64,000 nucleotides of DNA from contig JADLKE010000002.1 of NCBI GenBank assembly GCA_015657505.1, positions 775,393-839,392 on the forward strand, given 5' to 3'. Below are positions 63,344 to 64,000 of the stretch, in pieces. This DNA is from Ignavibacteria bacterium (GTDB lineage: Bacteria; Bacteroidota; Ignavibacteria; Tepidaquicellales; Tepidaquicellaceae). Position 1 is the stretch's first letter; every line of letters begins with the position of its first letter. The position numbers and the translations under genes are program-made. The notes beneath the pieces are model-generated. The model worked only from the letters and a program-made list of their open reading frames with translations, did no database searches and was not told where the DNA came from.

Positions 63344-64000
63344 TTATTTTGTTTTTATTGAATCCTGTTTAATGTTTAATGTGTCTTTCGTTTTTGCCGT
63401 GTCCGTCGTCTGCAGCGTCTTCGCGTTCAACAACCACGAATCGAATTTTTCCTGAGGCAGCGCCACCACGAGCGAAAGCATGTAAGCGTGGCTCAATCCG
63501 CAGTACTCCGCGCACTCAACGTTGTATTTCCCTTCCTCTTTCGGCTCGAACCACATGTAATTTTTTCGTCCCGGTATGACGTCCTCCTTAACTCTGAATG
63601 CGGGCACGTAAAAACTGTGCGCGACGTCCGCTGAATTCAGTTCGAGTTTTATGGATTTCCCGACAGGCACAAATAATGTGTCCGCCTTTACGCCGTTTTC
63701 ATATTCATAACTCCACGCCCACATCCTTCCCGTTACCTTTACGTTCATCGCGTCCGTCGGAGCGTTTCTCATCATCTTGAATCCCGAATATCCGAAATAA
63801 AACATCACAAGAACGAGTAGAACGGGTATCGCCGTCCATAATATCTCAAGTGTCGTGTTTCCCGTAATGTCCGTTGCGACTGGATTCTTCTTCCTGCTGT
63901 ACCTGAACATAAAATAAAACATTACCGCGGATACCAGCGCGAGAAGCAGGAACGATATCCCGACAATAATTATGAACGTCAAATCCGTTTGTCTGACAAT
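63344..64000 (-). CDS. coxB: Cytochrome c oxidase subunit II (N-terminus beyond window end)
   Basis: The open frame runs to base 64,000 without a start, so I extend it to the edge (the TTG at 63982 is inside 'TDLTFIIIVG', not the start). Two N-terminal helices, then the cupredoxin domain with 'WAWSYEYENG', 'DVAHSFYVPAFRVKEDVIPG' and the CuA site 'CAEYCGLSHAYM' (Cys, Glu backbone, Cys, His, Met all present). Accepts electrons from cytochrome c. A Thr/Lys-rich tail ends the protein. Subunit I is expected just beyond the window. Confidence 0.94.
   Translation of the reverse strand: MVRQTDLTFIIIVGISFLLLALVSAVMFYFMFRYSRKKNPVATDITGNTTLEILWTAIPVLLVLVMFYFGYSGFKMMRNAPTDAMNVKVTGRMWAWSYEYENGVKADTLFVPVGKSIKLELNSADVAHSFYVPAFRVKEDVIPGRKNYMWFEPKEEGKYNVECAEYCGLSHAYMLSLVVALPQEKFDSWLLNAKTLQTTDTAKTKDTLNIKQDSIKTK

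Noticed and set aside
1-64000. tRNA, rRNA, transposase or prophage genes
   Set aside because: No cloverleaf with a GGTTCGA-type arm, no rRNA stretch and no DDE, tyrosine or serine recombinase motif was seen in the coding or intergenic regions.

Overview
The window looks like a chromosomal segment of a Bacteroidota/Chlorobi-group bacterium, most likely of the Ignavibacteria-Kryptonia kind. Four large secreted proteins end in a type IX secretion (T9SS) type A sorting domain with the 'NYPNPFN' signature. The cbb3 oxidase has a fused CcoNO and a monoheme CcoP, ribonucleotide reduction uses a B12-dependent enzyme, and coding density is high with many ATGA stop/start overlaps. I saw no rRNA, tRNA, CRISPR array, phage gene or transposase. 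Assignment is by protein resemblance only.

Layout. (1) 1-11,811, minus strand: one tightly packed run read from a YfhO-type membrane protein through biotin carboxylase, biotin carrier protein, a PrsW-type membrane protease and a Wzx-like flippase to five or more glycosyltransferases; the last is cut by the window start. (2) 12,222-28,234, plus strand: a T9SS beta-propeller protein, NrdJ, a YgjP-like metallopeptidase, a DUF4476 protein, an FG-GAP T9SS protein, an FNR-like reductase, a methyltransferase, an alpha/beta hydrolase, DUF2892, an SDR, an aldehyde dehydrogenase, a TPR protein and an OB-fold lipoprotein. (3) 28,227-31,707: a heptanucleotide array running into the era start codon, era, a convergent ABC transporter pair and an isoprenylcysteine-methyltransferase-like protein. 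(4) 31,708-39,574, minus strand: housekeeping genes (uvrB, a coupled TPR protein, a divergent ClpS, a PBP4-type carboxypeptidase, Nudix, MazG). (5) 39,663-46,275: ThpR, alanine aminotransferase, a 718-residue T9SS propeller protein, OsmC and a dicarboxylate symporter with an unusual insert. (6) 46,358-51,575, minus strand: cbb3 oxidase operon ccoNO-ccoQ-ccoP-ccoG-fixH. (7) 51,894-59,194: L-2-hydroxyglutarate oxidase, a diheme cytochrome, serine dehydratase, a secreted T9SS hydrolase and a lipoprotein. (8) 59,261-64,000, minus strand: an ECF sigma / putative anti-sigma / Spy-like module, then a membrane cytochrome c, heme O synthase and cytochrome oxidase subunit II (cut by the window end).

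How the genes work together. Region 1 is probably an envelope-glycan assembly operon. Regions 6 and 8 supply two heme-copper oxidases (cbb3 and a CuA-type enzyme) and their maturation factors. The scattered T9SS proteins are surface or secreted cargo, with the secretion machine itself outside the window.

The least explained signals are non-coding. A nine-unit heptanucleotide array supplies the era start codon and has opposite-orientation heptads about 200 bp away. A second family of paired heptads spaced 10 bp apart recurs in three intergenic gaps of the respiratory region. Other points worth a look are a structured, tandemly repeated leader before nrdJ, a ClpS lacking its usual acidic pair, and T9SS genes whose tail differs in base composition from the body.
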